From Marinifilum flexuosum (GTDB lineage Bacteria > Bacteroidota > Bacteroidia > Bacteroidales > Marinifilaceae): a stretch of 64,000 nucleotides of DNA. The DNA lies in the NCBI RefSeq assembly GCF_003610555.1, contig NZ_RAPQ01000010.1:372001-436000 (forward strand), in the 5' to 3' direction. This document shows positions 35,626-44,559 of the stretch, one piece after another. Under the pieces are notes generated by a model, which worked only from the letters and a program-made list of their open reading frames with translations, did not search any database and was not told where the DNA came from. Position 1 is the first letter of the stretch. Every line of letters starts with the position of its first letter. The translations under genes and the position numbers were made by a program.

Positions 35626-37398
35626 CTATTTTCCCTCACGAAATGCGTGAGTAAATTTCTTATCGTACAGTTTTGAAAATCCCGATCGGTTGTCTATGGC
35701 TTTACCCACAACAATCATAGTAGTCATTTTCAAATTGTTTTCTTCTACTGTTTTTGCCAAAGTTTCCAGTGTACAACGATAGATTTTTTCATCCTTCCAG
35801 GTAAGTTTGTAGCAAACTGCCACAGGTGTTTCCGGTGGATAATGCTCTAAAAGTTGCGCCTGAACTTTTTCGGCAATGGAAGCACTCAGGTAAATACACA
35901 TGGTACTTTGCGATCGGGCCAACTTGTTCAATTGCTCGCGATCTGGCATTGGCGTTCTTCCCTCTCCACGAGTCAAAATAATGGTTTGCACCTCTTCCGG
36001 GATAGTAAACTGAGATTCCAAAGCTGCTGCTGCTGCCTGGAATGAAGAAATTCCCGGGGTGATGTGATAGTTCCATTTCAACTGATCCATAATGGCCATT
36101 TGCTCTTGAATAGCACCATAAATACAAGGATCACCAGTATGCAAACGCACCACAAACAATCCACGATCGTAATATGGTTTCATGCTTTCAATCTGAGTGA
36201 TCAAATCCATGCCTGCCGAACTTTTCACCACACATCCAGGCTTTGCATAATTGGTCAATTCTTTTGGAACCAAGCTGCCTGCATACAGAATCATATCTGC
36301 CGTTTGAAGCATTCTTTTTCCACGAACCGAAACCAGTTCCGGATCGCCGGGACCTGCCCCAACAAACTCTACAAAACCTTTACGCTCGCTATTCTTATCC
36401 ATTGCCAAAGCAAACGTGAAATGCTTATCGCCAGCTTTTGCTTTTTGTTTTTCTACTAATAAAGCATTTCCTGAAAGATGCATAGATGCTGCCTCAGAAA
36501 CGCTGTAACTTCCCGTTACCTCGCTTACTTTTTGCGATGGGTTTGGAATATCATATTGTGATAATACTTCTTCGCCAAACGGATTCAATGGAATGTTCCA
36601 TTTTTCGGATAATTCAATCAATGCCTTTTCATCGGCTTTTAAGTCAACCGTTCCGATTGCAGCAATAGAGAGTGGAGAAATTTGCTGCTCTGCCAATTTC
36701 GAAAGCAATTCTGTTTCGAAAGCCTCAAATGGAAGATCGCGCTGACAACCTAGGCCCAATTGCAAAACTTTAGGACGGTAATAAATCACTTTGGCTCCAA
36801 AATCATGAACGAATGGAGTTACTGCCAAAACTAACTGGTACTCTTCCAACTTTATTTCATCCGCACTAAAAAACACATCTACATGATCTGGTTTTTCCGT
36901 CTCCAAAACCAAGCTTCCTTTATCGCGTACCTCAAGCAGCAAGGCAGTTTTTTGTTTGTTCACAAAGGCTGCCATCAATTGAGTAAGCTTGCCCTTGCAA
37001 TCAAGAGTCCAATTGTGTTTTTCCGGCAATAAATCCAATGCCCACAAGCCTGATGTATCGCTAACAGTAGTAAGAACAGGAGTTGCTCCCAACAGGCGAG
37101 AAATATCTTCCGACAATTGATTTGCCCCACCCAAATGTCCTGAAACAACAGGCTGAACAAATTGTCCGTTGGCATCGATATTGATCACTGCAGGATCTGT
37201 TTTTTTATCATTTAAAAATGCAGCGATCTCGCGCACGCAAATGCCCAAAGCTCCAATAAAAATTAGCGCTTCGTATTTGTTCCAAAGCTCTTCGTAGTTC
37301 TTTGGCGAGCGCATAATATCAGCCTCCAAGCCATTATTGGTAATGTGCTTGGCAAGCGCCTCTCCCTTATCGGAATGTGTGATTATTATTTTTGACAT
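35626..37398 (-). CDS. cbiG-cobM: Fused cobalt-precorrin-5A hydrolase and precorrin-4 C11-methyltransferase
   Basis: A 590-residue fusion. Residues 1-320 are CbiG, which opens the lactone ring of cobalt-precorrin-5A in the anaerobic route (GALGICVREIAAFL, VVSGHLGGANQLS, GTVDLKADE). Residues 341-590 are CobM/CbiF, the C11 methylase (VEFVGAGPGDPELVSVRGKR, LHTGDPCIYGAIQEQ, ITPGISSFQAAAA). The two activities are consecutive in the pathway (F then G), although the domain order is reversed. A ~20-residue linker joins them. It is cytosolic and mid-operon. The upstream gap to cobL holds a copy of a dispersed repeat. Confidence 0.94.
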   Translation of the reverse strand: MSKIIITHSDKGEALAKHITNNGLEADIMRSPKNYEELWNKYEALIFIGALGICVREIAAFLNDKKTDPAVINIDANGQFVQPVVSGHLGGANQLSEDISRLLGATPVLTTVSDTSGLWALDLLPEKHNWTLDCKGKLTQLMAAFVNKQKTALLLEVRDKGSLVLETEKPDHVDVFFSADEIKLEEYQLVLAVTPFVHDFGAKVIYYRPKVLQLGLGCQRDLPFEAFETELLSKLAEQQISPLSIAAIGTVDLKADEKALIELSEKWNIPLNPFGEEVLSQYDIPNPSQKVSEVTGSYSVSEAASMHLSGNALLVEKQKAKAGDKHFTFALAMDKNSERKGFVEFVGAGPGDPELVSVRGKRMLQTADMILYAGSLVPKELTNYAKPGCVVKSSAGMDLITQIESMKPYYDRGLFVVRLHTGDPCIYGAIQEQMAIMDQLKWNYHITPGISSFQAAAAALESQFTIPEEVQTIILTRGEGRTPMPDREQLNKLARSQSTMCIYLSASIAEKVQAQLLEHYPPETPVAVCYKLTWKDEKIYRCTLETLAKTVEENNLKMTTMIVVGKAIDNRSGFSKLYDKKFTHAFREGK

Positions 37399-37489
37399 GA
37401 TGTATTTTGTTCTGTTTTGGTCTTTATCTAATGCTTATTCTTTCTCGTTGGTGACTGCAAAAAAGCATCTCCCGTTTCAAATTCAATTT

Positions 37490-37588
37490 TTCCCTCTTAG
37501 GGAAAATGTCGACAGACAAAAGGGTGAGTTTTGGAAAACAATACACCCCTCTCCCTGTCGGGATCTCCCCTATAAGGGGAGAATCTCA
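37490..37588. repeat. Dispersed intergenic repeat, copy A
   Basis: It contains TTCCCTCTTAGGGAAA, then GACAGACAAAAGGGTGAG, then CACCCCTCTCCCTGTCGGGA and TCTCCCCTATAAGGGGAGA. The same blocks in the same order and strand occur at 39004-39108, on the other side of cobL. Confidence 0.75.
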
Positions 37589-37634
37589 ACATTCTGCTGC
37601 GTGCCGAATTTCAAATGGCACCCTCAAAATATAT

Positions 37635-38825
37635 CTAATTTTCCTTCTTTTTCTCGGCTATTAATATCGTTATCGGATTAAATTCATCAACACTCACCAG
37701 CATTTCATGTGTTAGCTGATAAGATTTTATTTCGCACCATTGCTTAAATCCCAATTTGCTTTTTTCGCTCACCGAGTTAAAAGCTATGATTCCCCCTTCC
37801 AACAAGCGCAAATGAATGTCATCCAGTACCTCATCCATTTTTCCACCATAACCGCCAACAAAAACGGCATCTGGTTTTTCTATTTCTGCCTTATCGGTTT
37901 GCAAATAATCCCCAATAAAAATATCGATTCCCGGCGTTTGAAAGGTTTCTGTATTGCGCTGAATAATTCCTCTGGACTCTTCACGAATCTCGAAAGATTT
38001 TACCTTCAAATGCGGATGATTCAAGCGAGCTTCGATAGATACACTTCCCGTACATGCTCCCACATCCCAAAACACCTTTTTGTTTTGCAATTCCATTAAG
38101 GCAAGTGTTGCCAAACGAATGGGCATTTTGGTGATCATTTTTGGGCGGCCTTCCAAGGGTTCAAAATCACTTTCCTTAATTCCCTTTTTAGGAATCGCCT
38201 TATCGGTTTTTTCCAGGTAAAAGCAATTCGGGTGATTAAAATCCAAACTCAAGGCTTCTTCCAAACTCAACTCCTTCACCACTTCTCTTTCGCCACCCAA
38301 GCGTTCACCATAGTACATTTTGTAGTTCGAATATCCGTATTGTAACATTCGCTCGGCAATGCTTTTTGGCGTATTTTTTCTATCGGTAAGAACTCCCATT
38401 CTCTCCTGACCTCTAATCAATGCCTGATCGAATCGCTCGAAAGATCTGCCGGTAAGCGTAATGGTTTGAAACTCGCCGTAAGGCAATTTAAAACGATGTG
38501 CCAGCAATTGCAGGGAATTAAAATCAGGAAGAATATCAAGCTCTGCATTTGGAATCTCGCGTTTTAATGTGATGCCAATTCCATAAAACAATGGGTCGCC
38601 CGACGCAAACACAATCCAATCGCTATTGGAGTGGTTTATGGCATCGTACAATGTTGACAAAGGCACTACAATATCATGCCAATGGTGTTGCTCTGGCAGA
38701 TAATCTCCCACCAATTCACGGTGACGACTTCCTCCTGCAAAATATTTTCCCGATTGAATCAGAGTCAACTCCTTCTTTGTAAAATCAGGAGTTAAATCTG
38801 ATATTCCTATGATGCTTATTTTCAT
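37635..38825 (-). CDS. cobL: Precorrin-6Y C5,15-methyltransferase (CbiE-CbiT fusion)
   Basis: A 396-residue protein with the CobL layout. CbiE (about 1-200) has FAGGSRHRELV, FASGDPLFYGIG and a tetrapyrrole-methylase fold. CbiT (about 215-390) has the SAM motif FWDVGACTGSVSIEA and FVGGYGG. Together they methylate C5 and C15 and decarboxylate the ring-C acetate. It is cytosolic. Its gene is bracketed by two copies of a ~100-bp direct repeat and by long gaps on both sides, unlike the tight spacing of the upstream cob genes. Confidence 0.94.
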   Translation of the reverse strand: MKISIIGISDLTPDFTKKELTLIQSGKYFAGGSRHRELVGDYLPEQHHWHDIVVPLSTLYDAINHSNSDWIVFASGDPLFYGIGITLKREIPNAELDILPDFNSLQLLAHRFKLPYGEFQTITLTGRSFERFDQALIRGQERMGVLTDRKNTPKSIAERMLQYGYSNYKMYYGERLGGEREVVKELSLEEALSLDFNHPNCFYLEKTDKAIPKKGIKESDFEPLEGRPKMITKMPIRLATLALMELQNKKVFWDVGACTGSVSIEARLNHPHLKVKSFEIREESRGIIQRNTETFQTPGIDIFIGDYLQTDKAEIEKPDAVFVGGYGGKMDEVLDDIHLRLLEGGIIAFNSVSEKSKLGFKQWCEIKSYQLTHEMLVSVDEFNPITILIAEKKKEN

Positions 38826-39003
38826 TTCGTTCTCGCTGATTCACGCAAATCTACACGCAGATTTATGCTGATAAATATTTTAAAGCTTATCTACTACTCA
38901 TTTCATTTAGGTCTCGCTGATCTTCTCAAATTTTAATTTGATGTTCTGACTCTAAGTCTGGATATCAATAGTTCACTTTATCTACTCATTTTCAAAATGA
39001 GTG

Positions 39004-39108
39004 TTTCCCTTTTAGGGAAACTGTCCACAGACTAAAGGGTGAGATAAGACAAATATAATCCAAAATACACCCCTCTCCCTGTCGGGATCTCCCCTAGAAG
39101 GAGAGAAT
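39004..39108. repeat. Dispersed intergenic repeat, copy B
   Basis: TTTCCCTTTTAGGGAAA, CACAGACTAAAGGGTGAG, CACCCCTCTCCCTGTCGGGA and TCTCCCCTAGAAGGAGAGA are collinear with copy A at 37490. The GGGTG and CACCC segments can pair, suggesting a folded RNA or DNA form. Confidence 0.75.
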
Positions 39109-39179
39109 TCAAACATTTAACTGTCTACAAATTATTTATTCATAGATTCCCAACAATATTCTGCGAGACACTTACAATT

Positions 39180-39310
39180 CCGATTTAGGTAAAGCTTTTT
39201 TTCATTTTTTACGATGCCAGTATTGGTAAAGCTCAAAATATTCAATTTTGGCTTTTGCGAGTTTAGGCAAAGCTCTTTTTCATTTTTTTCAGTGCCAGTT
39301 TAGGCAAAGA
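39180..39310. repeat. Degenerate tandem repeat with GGyAAAG cores
   Basis: GGTAAAG or GGCAAAG occurs at 39188, 39225, 39266 and 39303 (37, 41 and 37 bp apart). Units share TTTAGGyAAAGCTC, a TTTTTTCAT run and a GATGCCAG/GTGCCAG end. Confidence 0.6.
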
Positions 39311-39340
39311 AAAAAATGAACTTTTCCAATTACCTAAAAT

Positions 39341-40744
39341 CTACAAACCTTCACCCGGATGCATTTGTTCCGCTTCGCTCCAGCTTAAAATGGCATTGAT
39401 AATGGTTGCTGCCACATTGCTTCCTCCTTTTCTGCCATTTACAAAAACTGCAGGAACATCGGGACAACCATATTTTAACTGCCATTTGCTTTCTTTTACA
39501 TTTACAAAACCAACCGGAGCTGCAATTACACCCGCAGGATTTGCTTTTCCGTTTCGGATTAATTTGATCAACTCGATTAATGCAGTTGGTGCATTTCCGA
39601 ATGCAAAAATGGCATCGGGATGCTCTTCTACTGCCAACTGTATTCCGGCCTGAGTTCTTGTAATATTTTTCTGCGAAGCCATTTCAGCCACGCGCTCATC
39701 ATCCAAATAGCATTTAATTTCAAGACCTAATTTGGCTGCAGTTGCTCTTCGAATTCCCCTTGTAACCATCGAAACATCGGTAACAATAACCGGTGGTTTT
39801 CCCGAATAAAATTTCTCGTGCAATTGCTCCACCACATTATTGCTCAGCTCAACCGATTCGTTCAATTTAAAATCGGCAGTCGTGTGAATACAATGCAATG
39901 CCACCCAAACATGAGCCAATGATTTGTCTGTGATATCGATATGATCCAAAATGGTTTGGAAACTTGCATTCATGATGCGGCGTCCAAGCTTGTCCTGGCT
40001 ATTGTTCTTGTTGGCATAGTAACCTCTAGGTGTTACCATCTTACCTTGAGCCTTAAAAGTTTGACTGTTACCAATCACAATAACGGTAAACATATCGGCT
40101 TTGGTCACATCCAATTCGGCAAGGGTAATTACCTCAATGCTCTCATCTTCTCTTCCCACATTTCGGGCAATTCCAACAGGAGTTTCCGGCGAACGTACTT
40201 CCAGGAACAATTCCCTCAGCCTCATCAATTGCCAGAATCTGCCTTTGCTTAAGGGATTGTAAACCGCTGTTACAAAATCGGCATTAGCTGCTGCTACAAT
40301 TCTTTTCTCAATTTTTTCCCATGGGGTTAACAAATCCGACATGGAAATGGAACAAAAGTCGTGTCCAAGAGGTGCTCCCAATTTTGACGCAGCCGCAAAC
40401 ATGGCAGAGATTCCCGGAACTACTTCCAAATCAACATCCGAAGCTTTTTCCGCTTTCATTTCCCAAAGCAAAGGTGCCATTCCGTAAACACCGGAATCAC
40501 CACTACTAATTACAGCAACGGTTTTTCCCGATTCGGCTATTTCGAATGCTTTCTCTGCTCGTTGGCGCTCTTTTTTCATACCCGTATCAATCAGCTCTTT
40601 TCCTCCTGACAACTGCTTGATGTGCTCAAAATAAAAGCTATAACCAACAATTACTTCTGCTTCCTGAATGGCTTGCAAAGCCTGTGGAGTAAGGAATTTC
40701 TCATTTCCCGGTCCAATTCCTATGCTATATATTTTCTTAGGCAT
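39341..40744 (-). CDS. cobJ-cobH: Fused precorrin-3B C17-methyltransferase and precorrin-8X methylmutase
   Basis: A 467-residue fusion. Residues 1-240 are CobJ/CbiH, the ring-contracting C17 methylase (IYSIGIGPGNEKFLTPQA, ISSGDSGVYGMAPL, TAVYNPLSKGRFWQL). Residues 255-467 are CobH/CbiC, the methylmutase that moves a methyl from C11 to C12 (VTDVSMVTRGIRRA with its catalytic His replaced or placed elsewhere; ALHCIHTTADF holds candidate His residues; GAPVGFVNVKESK-type block). These two steps are not adjacent in the pathway, yet fusions of them occur in Bacteroidota. It overlaps the cobI 3' end by 8 bp, so translation is coupled. Confidence 0.93.
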   Translation of the reverse strand: MPKKIYSIGIGPGNEKFLTPQALQAIQEAEVIVGYSFYFEHIKQLSGGKELIDTGMKKERQRAEKAFEIAESGKTVAVISSGDSGVYGMAPLLWEMKAEKASDVDLEVVPGISAMFAAASKLGAPLGHDFCSISMSDLLTPWEKIEKRIVAAANADFVTAVYNPLSKGRFWQLMRLRELFLEVRSPETPVGIARNVGREDESIEVITLAELDVTKADMFTVIVIGNSQTFKAQGKMVTPRGYYANKNNSQDKLGRRIMNASFQTILDHIDITDKSLAHVWVALHCIHTTADFKLNESVELSNNVVEQLHEKFYSGKPPVIVTDVSMVTRGIRRATAAKLGLEIKCYLDDERVAEMASQKNITRTQAGIQLAVEEHPDAIFAFGNAPTALIELIKLIRNGKANPAGVIAAPVGFVNVKESKWQLKYGCPDVPAVFVNGRKGGSNVAATIINAILSWSEAEQMHPGEGL

Positions 40745-41426
40745 AAATTATAATTAATGAAAAGTAAGGTATTGTTCGCAACTTTAAATCCTGAACATCA
40801 CTTGTGGAATACTGTTGCGGTGTTCCCACACGTTCGATATAAAAAAATGATCTATTTTGTTTTTCAAGAAAATCGCTCCAGTTATCAAGCACACTCATTT
40901 TCATTACAACCAGTGTTTGATTTTCTTTCAAAGCTTCTTCAATTTCTTCAAAACCATTTGGTCGGGCAATTACCTTTAAGGCCTGATTCCCTTCGGTAAC
41001 CGGTTTTTCGCCTTCGGCACCTGTAGCAATAAAAGCAGGTATTCCCGGAATTACTTTACAGTCAACATTTGCTTCTTGTGCCATTTTTAAAATGTATCCA
41101 AAAGTGCTATAGAAAAGAGCATCTCCTTCGGAAACCACGGCTACATTTTTTCCTTTTTTCAATTCCTCATGAATCTCATCAAAGGCTTTTTGGTAGTGCA
41201 TCTCCCTGTTTTTCCCTGTCATGGGAATCACAAGCGGCAGACTCTCGGTTTCTACATTCAACTGCTTTAATATATCGTATGAAAAAGAAATTACTTTCCA
41301 TTCCTTTATGCTCGATGCCGGATAAAAAATAAGATCCGCATTCTGAAGTGCCTTTAAGCCTTTAAGAGTGATCAATTCCGGATCACCAGGTCCTAATGCC
41401 ACTCCAATTAATTTTCCCAAACTCAT
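40737..41426 (-). CDS. cobI: Precorrin-2 / cobalt-factor II C20-methyltransferase
   Basis: About 229 residues, a tetrapyrrole methylase that adds the C20 methyl (cobI/cbiL). I start at the ATG at 41426 because it overlaps the cbiA stop in an ATGA and gives the canonical opening LIGVALGPGDPELITLKGL; an earlier in-frame ATG at 41501 would add 25 residues inside cbiA. EGDALFYSTFGYI and VIPGIPAFIATGA are the other methylase blocks. It is cytosolic and in tight series with cbiA and cobJ-cobH. Confidence 0.94.
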   Translation of the reverse strand: MSLGKLIGVALGPGDPELITLKGLKALQNADLIFYPASSIKEWKVISFSYDILKQLNVETESLPLVIPMTGKNREMHYQKAFDEIHEELKKGKNVAVVSEGDALFYSTFGYILKMAQEANVDCKVIPGIPAFIATGAEGEKPVTEGNQALKVIARPNGFEEIEEALKENQTLVVMKMSVLDNWSDFLEKQNRSFFYIERVGTPQQYSTSDVQDLKLRTIPYFSLIIIYA

Positions 41427-42742
41427 AATCCCAATTCTTTTATCATTTGCAACATTTTCTCTCTTTTTCCCAAATACAGGTGCATGTAGGAAGCCCAACA
41501 ATTCTCTCTTCTGAATACAGGCATTTCCACATCGCGCCCTCTTGCCGTTTTGGCCTGATAATCGGCACTGGCTTTTTCTTCTCCAATTAAATTGGAATAG
41601 TGAAACTCGTGGCCTTTTATACTGATATCCTTTCCTTTCAAATCGCGATATCCCAGGTGCAACTTCATATTTTCAAAGGAAGTATCAAAGTCAAAAACAC
41701 CAGTCATTTGGTATGTTTCCCCTTCTTTGGTAATGATATTTTTTCCCAGATACATCATTCCACCACATTCAGCTATTAAAGCTTTACCACTTTCAATATA
41801 CTCGGTAATGGCCTGTTTCATTTTTTCATTGTTCGCCAATTGCTCTGCAAACAACTCCGGATATCCACCTGGTAACCAAAGTAAATCTGCCTCGGGCAAT
41901 TCTTCATCATTCAATGGGCTAAATTCTACTAAGTCTCCCAATTCGGCCAAAACATCACGGTTTGCCTGATAGGAAAAATTGAAAGCCTCATCGTGAGCCA
42001 AAGCAATTTTGAATTGCTTCTTTGTATCTATATTTTGGTTTGTTAATGGCTGAATCTCCTTCTGCGTAATTTCCAGGAGCAAATCAATATCAACATGATT
42101 CTCCAGCAATTCAGCCGCAACATTTACGATTTCTCGATTTTGATTCTCACCCGGAAGGTGCAAGCCCAAGTGTCTTGATTCTATGGCCAATCTCTGATCT
42201 CGTGGCATGTATCCCAATACATGAACACCAGCATCGATGGCAGCCTCTTTTAAAAACTGAAAGTGCGACTGGCTGGCCACCTTATTAAAAATAACACCTG
42301 CCAAATTGATGCTTTTATCGAAGTTCTTGAATCCATATAACAAGGGAGCTACCGAATAAGCCGTACTCGATGCATCCACCACCAGAATAACTGGCAAATC
42401 AAGCAAACGTGCAACTACCGCCGAACTCCCTACATCTTTTTGAGCACCATCGAACAAACCCATTACCCCTTCGGCAATGGAAACATTTGCCTTGGCAGCA
42501 TGCTGGGTAAATGTTTGCTGAACATGAGCCTCATCGGTCATCCACATGTCCAGATTATAGGAAGGCTGCCCTGCAATTTTAGTATGGTGCATGGGATCGA
42601 TATAATCTGGTCCGCATTTAAAGGGCTGAACCTTCAATCCTCTATTCACCAAGGCCTGCATCAAACCAAGTGTAATCATGGTTTTACCCGAATTACTCTT
42701 TGGTGCAGCAATTAAAAATGCATTTGTATCTATTTTATTCAT
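41423..42742 (-). CDS. cbiA: Cobyrinate a,c-diamide synthase
   Basis: A 439-residue glutamine-dependent amidase-ligase (CbiA/CobB). The N-terminal DTB-synthetase-like ATPase domain has FLIAAPKSNSGKTMITLGL and VAEGVMGLFDG. The C-terminal class I glutaminase has LWLPGGYPELFAEQL and the nucleophile Cys in LIAECGGMMYLG, with the triad His in GHEFHYSN. It amidates the a and c side chains, the last ring-stage step before adenosylation. It overlaps the nitrilase-like gene by 8 bp and cobI by 4 bp. Confidence 0.96.
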   Translation of the reverse strand: MNKIDTNAFLIAAPKSNSGKTMITLGLMQALVNRGLKVQPFKCGPDYIDPMHHTKIAGQPSYNLDMWMTDEAHVQQTFTQHAAKANVSIAEGVMGLFDGAQKDVGSSAVVARLLDLPVILVVDASSTAYSVAPLLYGFKNFDKSINLAGVIFNKVASQSHFQFLKEAAIDAGVHVLGYMPRDQRLAIESRHLGLHLPGENQNREIVNVAAELLENHVDIDLLLEITQKEIQPLTNQNIDTKKQFKIALAHDEAFNFSYQANRDVLAELGDLVEFSPLNDEELPEADLLWLPGGYPELFAEQLANNEKMKQAITEYIESGKALIAECGGMMYLGKNIITKEGETYQMTGVFDFDTSFENMKLHLGYRDLKGKDISIKGHEFHYSNLIGEEKASADYQAKTARGRDVEMPVFRRENCWASYMHLYLGKREKMLQMIKELGL

Positions 42743-43541
42743 AATATTCTCTTAACCATTCTGTTCGTTTATGAGCATTAAAGAATGCCATCTTCGATTC
42801 TTTGATCCTGTTGATTTCACTGATATCAATTTCTGCCACAGCAAATTCATTTTCTTCAACAAATGATTCTGACATCACTTTTCCCTTGGGATCTATAATC
42901 AAACTGGCACATGGAAAAACCGTTCCTCTATCATTTGTGGTCACCTGATTGCAAATCATGGCAAAACAAGCATTATCGTATGCCCTTGCGGGGATATATC
43001 TTTTGAACCTTTCAATTTTATCCTGACAAGTTTCTTTTGGAGATGCAAAGGCCATTGCCAATACATTGGCTCCTTTTTGTGCTTGAATGGCACTAATTTC
43101 AGGAAAGTGAGTTTCGTAACAAATCTGAATGCCTATGCGCATATCCTTTACGGGAAATACATTTATCTCATCGCCTTCTGAGTAAACCTCTTTTTCGCTA
43201 ATGCTTACATGTGTTTTTCTATGCTTTCCTACAACTTTCCCTCCTTCAAACACAAAGTGAGTAATAAAATATCTTTCTCCTTCTTGTTCTGGAAATCCTA
43301 CTGCAAATGCTAAATTCGTACTCTTCGATATTTCCAATAAAGATGTAAACACCTGCTCTTCCTCATTCAATACCGTTTTTAGAATCTCAATATCTCTTAT
43401 ATAGCCAGACAAATTCAACTCCGGGAACAAAATAAAATTAACTCCCTGTTCATCGAAACTTTTAATCCATTCCATCGTGGTGGATAGATTAAACCCCACA
43501 TCGCCAATTCTACATTTTGAACTTACTACTGCAACTATCAT
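42735..43541 (-). CDS. Nitrilase-superfamily carbon-nitrogen hydrolase in cob operon
   Basis: A 268-residue hydrolase with the Glu-Lys-Cys triad of the nitrilase/amidase family: Glu in FPELNLSGY, Lys in KHRKTHVSISE, Cys in IGIQICYETHFPE. It is cytosolic with no signal peptide. It would cleave or form a C-N bond in an amide. It sits between the ABC ATPase and cbiA with tight overlaps on both sides (1 and 8 bp), so co-expression is certain if the operon is read as one. Its role in cobalamin metabolism is unknown. A link to corrin side-chain amides or to ammonia supply is speculation. Confidence 0.88.
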   Translation of the reverse strand: MIVAVVSSKCRIGDVGFNLSTTMEWIKSFDEQGVNFILFPELNLSGYIRDIEILKTVLNEEEQVFTSLLEISKSTNLAFAVGFPEQEGERYFITHFVFEGGKVVGKHRKTHVSISEKEVYSEGDEINVFPVKDMRIGIQICYETHFPEISAIQAQKGANVLAMAFASPKETCQDKIERFKRYIPARAYDNACFAMICNQVTTNDRGTVFPCASLIIDPKGKVMSESFVEENEFAVAEIDISEINRIKESKMAFFNAHKRTEWLREYYE

Positions 43542-44557
43542 TACCGATTATTTAAAGTTAGAGTTAGTAAGTTTTCAATGGTTTTCTCTTGTCCCACACA
43601 TTTTCCATTCTCGAAGTATTTAAAACTTGTACTTACATTTTTACACACTTCTAGCCATGTGGTATCTTTTTCTGCTTTGCGGATGGTTTTTATTCCATTT
43701 CTGGCAAAGGCTCTTCTAAGCAATACATACTCAAAGCCGTGACCTTTTACTGGAATCTCATGATTGTAGTCATAGCCTACTCTGAACAATCCTGTTTTGT
43801 TATCAAACTCAATTCCTTTGTTCTGAAAAATGGTTTGAAATTCATTTCTCAATAACAAATCTTCAGGTGTTCCTGTTAGCAAGCCTTTCTCGGCAGATAA
43901 CAACCATAGTTTATCGGCCATTTGTAAGGCCAAATCCAAATCGTGGGTTGACATCAAAACTGATTTTCCTGAATTGCTTGCAATTTGTCTTAGCAATTGC
44001 ATGATCTCAACACGAGCAGGCATATCTAAAAAGGCGGTTGGCTCATCAAGAATAATGATTTGGGTATCCTGTGCCAAAGCTTTCGCTATAAAAGCCTTTT
44101 GTTTTTCCCCATCACTCAAGTTCGATAATCGTTCCTTTTTCTTGTGCAGAATCCCACATTTCTCAATCGAAGTATGAACAATATCTTTATCCTCATCATT
44201 CAAGATGCCAAATGTTCCGGTATACGGACTTCTTCCCAAACCTACCAATTCCTCTACTGTTGCATTGGGTACAATTACCCGATCGGTAAGTACTACGGCT
44301 GCCATTTTCGACAATTCCTTTTCGGAAAGCTGTAGCAGATCTTTACCCATAAGACTTGCTTCCCCTCCCAATGCAGGTTGGAATCCGCAAATTGTACGAA
44401 TTAAAGTACTTTTTCCTGTTCCGTTCTCTCCCAGTAGACAAACCAATTCGCCAGTAAACATTTTAGCTTGCAATTGATCATGCACCACCTTCGCACGCTT
44501 ACCTTTTCCGTAACCTATACACAGCTTGTTGATATCTAGAATCTCTTTCCCTGCCAT
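43541..44557 (-). CDS. btuD: Cobalamin/iron-chelate ABC transporter ATPase with C-terminal extension
   Basis: A 338-residue ABC ATPase. Walker A GENGTGKSTLIRT, signature LSDGEKQKAFIAKAL and Walker B IIILDEPTAFLD are intact within the first ~250 residues. About 85 extra residues follow, starting near GYDYNHEIPVKG and ending ENLLTLTLNNR, which the usual BtuD/FecE proteins lack. It sits at the inner membrane with the permease next to it, 2 bp upstream. The riboswitch-led operon makes cobalamin or a corrinoid the likely cargo; siderophore transport cannot be excluded from the ATPase alone. Confidence 0.88.
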   Translation of the reverse strand: MAGKEILDINKLCIGYGKGKRAKVVHDQLQAKMFTGELVCLLGENGTGKSTLIRTICGFQPALGGEASLMGKDLLQLSEKELSKMAAVVLTDRVIVPNATVEELVGLGRSPYTGTFGILNDEDKDIVHTSIEKCGILHKKKERLSNLSDGEKQKAFIAKALAQDTQIIILDEPTAFLDMPARVEIMQLLRQIASNSGKSVLMSTHDLDLALQMADKLWLLSAEKGLLTGTPEDLLLRNEFQTIFQNKGIEFDNKTGLFRVGYDYNHEIPVKGHGFEYVLLRRAFARNGIKTIRKAEKDTTWLEVCKNVSTSFKYFENGKCVGQEKTIENLLTLTLNNR

Positions 44558-44559
44558 AA

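Larger units (their letters stand above)
38826..39340. other. 515-bp repeat-rich gap in cob operon
   Basis: No gene is seen. In order it holds two TCTCGCTGAT-containing fragments (near 38832 and 38912, after similar ATTTCrTT leads), an ACGCAAATC/ACGCAGATT pair, dispersed repeat copy B, and a tandem repeat. All lie within one expected transcript between cobJ-cobH and cobL. Confidence 0.6.

Noticed and set aside
37399-37634. Separate promoter or second riboswitch before cbiG-cobM
   Set aside because: The gap is a dispersed repeat; no B12 box and no good TAnnTTTG element with a -33 partner is seen.
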